Positions 61,916 through 64,000 of a DNA stretch of 64,000 nt are shown piece after piece. Position 1 is the stretch's first letter. Every line of letters begins with the position of its first letter. Under the pieces are notes generated by a model. That model had not been told where the DNA came from. It saw nothing but the letters and a program-made list of their open reading frames with translations, and did not search any database. Made by a program: the position numbers and the translations under genes. The DNA is from DATCYX01 sp963714425 (lineage in GTDB: Bacteria > Chloroflexota > Anaerolineae > Anaerolineales > UBA4823), in contig CAVQOI010000014.1 in the NCBI GenBank assembly GCA_963714425.1, forward strand, positions 62,001 through 126,000, in the 5' to 3' direction.

Positions 61916-63388
61916 ATGCAATTTCCTATCTTGAGTGTGATTGTTTTTACACCCATCCTTGCCGGCGTGCTGCTCTTGTTTTTTCCGGCTGAGCGCAAAA
62001 CCGAGGTGCGCGTGACTGCCCTGGCGGCAGCTACGATAGCTCTGCTCCTCTCTATTTGGGCGTACTTCTCCTACGACTTGCAAGCCGGCGGCTACCAGTT
62101 TGTAGAAAAATATACCTGGCTGCCTTCATTGGGCATTTCATTTTATGTCGGTATCGATGGCATGAATGCACCCCTGGTGCTGCTCACCGGAGTGGTCATG
62201 TTCACGGGTGTATTGATCTCCTGGGGGATCGACGACCGGCCGCGTGAATTCTTTGCTTTCCTTTTCATCCTGGCAACCGGCGTGTTTGGTGTCTTTGTTG
62301 CTCTTGACCTATTTATGCTGTTCTTTTTCTACGAGATTGCCGTCTTCCCCATGTATCTGTTGATTTCTATCTGGGGATGGAAAGAGACGCGCGAATACGC
62401 CGCCATGAAGCTGACCCTGTATCTGTTTATCGGATCCGTGATTTCCCTGGTTGGCGCATTGGCGATGTATTTTGCTGCAGGGATGAACACTTTCGATATG
62501 ATCGCCCTGGAAAAAGCTGGTTTTTCGGTAGCTTTCCAGCAATTATGGTTCCCATTTGTCTTCTTTGGTTTTGCCATATTGGGCGGTATTTTTCCATTCC
62601 ATAATTGGAGCCCGGATGGTCACGTTGCTGCGCCTACGGCGGTATCGATGTTCCACGCAGGCGTTTTAATGAAGCTAGGTGCATTCGCCGCATTGCGTGT
62701 AGGCATAATGCTCTTGCCTGAAGGCGCAAAAATGCACCTGCCTTGGATCATCTTACTGGCGTTAGTCAATGTGGTCTATGGCGCCTATATTGCCATGGTG
62801 CAAAACGATTTCAAATATGTCATCGGTTTCTCCTCGGTCTCGCACATGGGTCTGGTTGCAATGGGCTTTGCAACCCTGACACGCAACGGGATGCTCGGTG
62901 CAGGAGTGCAAATGTTTTCGCATGGCGTGATGACTGCTCTCTTCTTTGCTGTGGTCGGGATGGTCTATGATCAAGCGCATACACGCGAAATCTCTCGCCT
63001 AGGGGGTATACGCAAGGTGATGCCGGTGGTGGCAATCGCATTCATCGTTGGTGGTTTAGTCTCGATGGGCATGCCTGGGTTTTCTGGGTTCATCGCCGAG
63101 TTTCCCATTTTCATGGGTGTTTGGGAGAGCCACCCGTGGATCGCGGTTGTGGCAGCTATCTCAATTGTGATAACCGCATCCTATATCATCCGCATTATCA
63201 GCAAGGTATTCTTTGGTGCAGTGCCAGATGAATTTGATGGTCACCTGCAAGACGTCAATATTTTGGATAAAGTCGCCCTTGTGTTTCTCTCTGCAATACT
63301 GATCTGTGTCGGAGTTTACCCATCGATTATGGTGCCCCTCGTTGAATCGGGTGTTACGAACATCCTGCGCCTGTTAGGAGGTGCATAA
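61916..63388 (+). CDS. nuoM: NADH-quinone oxidoreductase subunit M, second divergent copy
   Basis: The 490-residue paralog keeps the essential Glu (FFFYEIAVFPMYLLISIWG), the Lys (AGVLMKLGAFAALR) and MVQNDFKYVIGFSSVSHMG. It differs from standard NuoM in reading HNWSPDGHVAAPT where the first copy has HTWLPDAHTEAPT, and it is shorter after the Glu helix. All charges expected of a working proton channel appear to be kept. It lies eight bases after the first copy and directly before nuoN, with GAGG before its ATG. Confidence 0.93.
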   Translation: MQFPILSVIVFTPILAGVLLLFFPAERKTEVRVTALAAATIALLLSIWAYFSYDLQAGGYQFVEKYTWLPSLGISFYVGIDGMNAPLVLLTGVVMFTGVLISWGIDDRPREFFAFLFILATGVFGVFVALDLFMLFFFYEIAVFPMYLLISIWGWKETREYAAMKLTLYLFIGSVISLVGALAMYFAAGMNTFDMIALEKAGFSVAFQQLWFPFVFFGFAILGGIFPFHNWSPDGHVAAPTAVSMFHAGVLMKLGAFAALRVGIMLLPEGAKMHLPWIILLALVNVVYGAYIAMVQNDFKYVIGFSSVSHMGLVAMGFATLTRNGMLGAGVQMFSHGVMTALFFAVVGMVYDQAHTREISRLGGIRKVMPVVAIAFIVGGLVSMGMPGFSGFIAEFPIFMGVWESHPWIAVVAAISIVITASYIIRIISKVFFGAVPDEFDGHLQDVNILDKVALVFLSAILICVGVYPSIMVPLVESGVTNILRLLGGA

Positions 63389-64000
63389 GTGACTGTTGGG
63401 AATATTGATTCCTCAATGATCCTGGCAATTTTGCCGGAAATCTTTATCGTGGTGCTAGGCATCCTCGTGCTATTTTTGGATCTTATCCTATCCGAAGAGC
63501 GCCGAGGCAGCCTGGGATGGGTGACAGCTGGAGGTCTGATCGCAACGATCGGCCTGAGTCTTGTTATTGGCCGCCCAGGAGATGAGGCTCGTCTGGTGTG
63601 GGGCGGCATGCTACGACACGACTGGCTGGGATTTATTTTTAAGATGGTATTTCTGTTCGCCGCGGCCATGACCGCCCTCTTCTCAGTGGACCTTCCAAGG
63701 TTGGGGAAACGTGGGGAATTTTACCTGCTCATGCTAGCATCCACCTTAGGCATGAACCTGATGGCCTCGTCTGCTGATCTGATCATGCTTTATCTGGCAA
63801 TTGAAACGACATCCATCCCCATGTATATTCTCGCTGGATTTCTAACAAGGGATGATAAATCCACTGAGTCCGGCTTCAAGTATTTGCTGTTCGGGGCTAT
63901 GACGTCTTCAATCATGCTGTATGGCTTCAGCCTGTTGTACGGATTTGCCGGAACGACAAACCTGTACAGCCTTGTGCAAAGTGTTTCGGCAGGGGATGTA
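63389..64000 (+). CDS. nuoN: NADH-quinone oxidoreductase subunit N (C-terminus cut by window edge)
   Basis: I read this frame by hand. It starts with GTG directly after the second nuoM stop and remains open for 204 codons to the window edge. TAGGAGGTG lies just upstream, a strong ribosome site. The protein starts VTVGNIDSSMILAILPEIF and later gives FYLLMLASTLGMNLMASSADLIMLYLAIETTSIPMYILAGF, the NuoN Glu helix. This completes the nuo order L-M-M-N. Confidence 0.93.
   Translation, partial: MTVGNIDSSMILAILPEIFIVVLGILVLFLDLILSEERRGSLGWVTAGGLIATIGLSLVIGRPGDEARLVWGGMLRHDWLGFIFKMVFLFAAAMTALFSVDLPRLGKRGEFYLLMLASTLGMNLMASSADLIMLYLAIETTSIPMYILAGFLTRDDKSTESGFKYLLFGAMTSSIMLYGFSLLYGFAGTTNLYSLVQSVSAGDV

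Noticed and set aside
1..64000. CRISPR arrays, insertion sequences, prophage or toxin-antitoxin pairs.
   Set aside because: No regularly spaced repeats, transposase, integrase, phage or toxin-like frames were found on either strand by eye.

Overview
The window looks like one contiguous chromosomal segment from a member of the Chloroflexota, most likely class Anaerolineae. This is inferred from the mixture of genes: a split nuo cluster with two NuoM genes, T-box leaders before leuS and valS, an F420-type luciferase-like oxidoreductase, a UgtP/MGDG-synthase-like glycosyltransferase, FemAB-type proteins and several membrane proteins of a kind I associate with this phylum. No marker such as 16S rRNA is present to prove it. 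Coding density is high, almost all genes are intact, and I see no phage, insertion sequence, integrase or CRISPR array.

Layout. 1-4405 (minus strand): mscL, alaS and a membrane glycosyltransferase-like protein cut by the left edge. 4518-6805 (plus): a membrane-anchored spermidine-synthase-like protein overlapping a DUF1461-type membrane protein. 6872-8876 (minus): gpmA and an orphan MsmX/UgpC-type ABC ATPase. 8966-11566: mutS. 11614-14240: two lipoproteins around a DUF3786-like protein. 14305-17486: a D-Ala-D-Ala-ligase-like ATP-grasp enzyme facing an operon of PIG-L deacetylase, DUF2064-type transferase and a DPM1-like glycosyltransferase. 17699-19381: an acyl-CoA ligase behind a near-consensus promoter. 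19438-23342 (minus): methyltransferase, alkaline-phosphatase-superfamily enzyme, DegV and a coiled-coil membrane protein. 23498-25570: an EF-G-like GTPase with altered G motifs. 25622-27918 (minus): M24 peptidase and MFS transporter.

27975-42712 is rich in translation genes: a LON-substrate-binding-domain protein, two alanine tRNAs (CGC and GGC anticodons) each with its own promoter, a T-box leader and leuS, then miaA, a YraN-like protein and a UgtP-like glycosyltransferase on the minus strand. Next come a membrane protein, a JAMM/M67 peptidase, plsY, an MBL-fold hydrolase, a second T-box leader with valS, and an alpha/beta-hydrolase, LLM oxidoreductase and DinB-like trio. 42883-53023 carries ridA, a two-component system, a polysaccharide set (ExoA-like glycosyltransferase, polyprenyl-phosphate sugar transferase, CapD-like dehydratase), two tandem FemAB-like proteins and a D-cysteine desulfhydrase-like enzyme. 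53063-55399 (minus) is a transglutaminase-core membrane protein.

55622-64000 is the membrane arm of respiratory complex I in the order nuoA, nuoH, nuoJ, nuoK, nuoL, nuoM, nuoM, nuoN (N cut by the right edge). It has no nuoB-G or nuoI, has two consecutive NuoM genes and has a NuoL whose C-terminal lateral-helix region looks longer than usual. That combination suggests a complex I with an extra proton-pumping subunit (2M type) and is the most notable system in the window. The T-box leader placed 13 nt after a tRNA-Ala gene, and the EF-G-like protein with Asn in its NKxD motif, are the next most interesting points.
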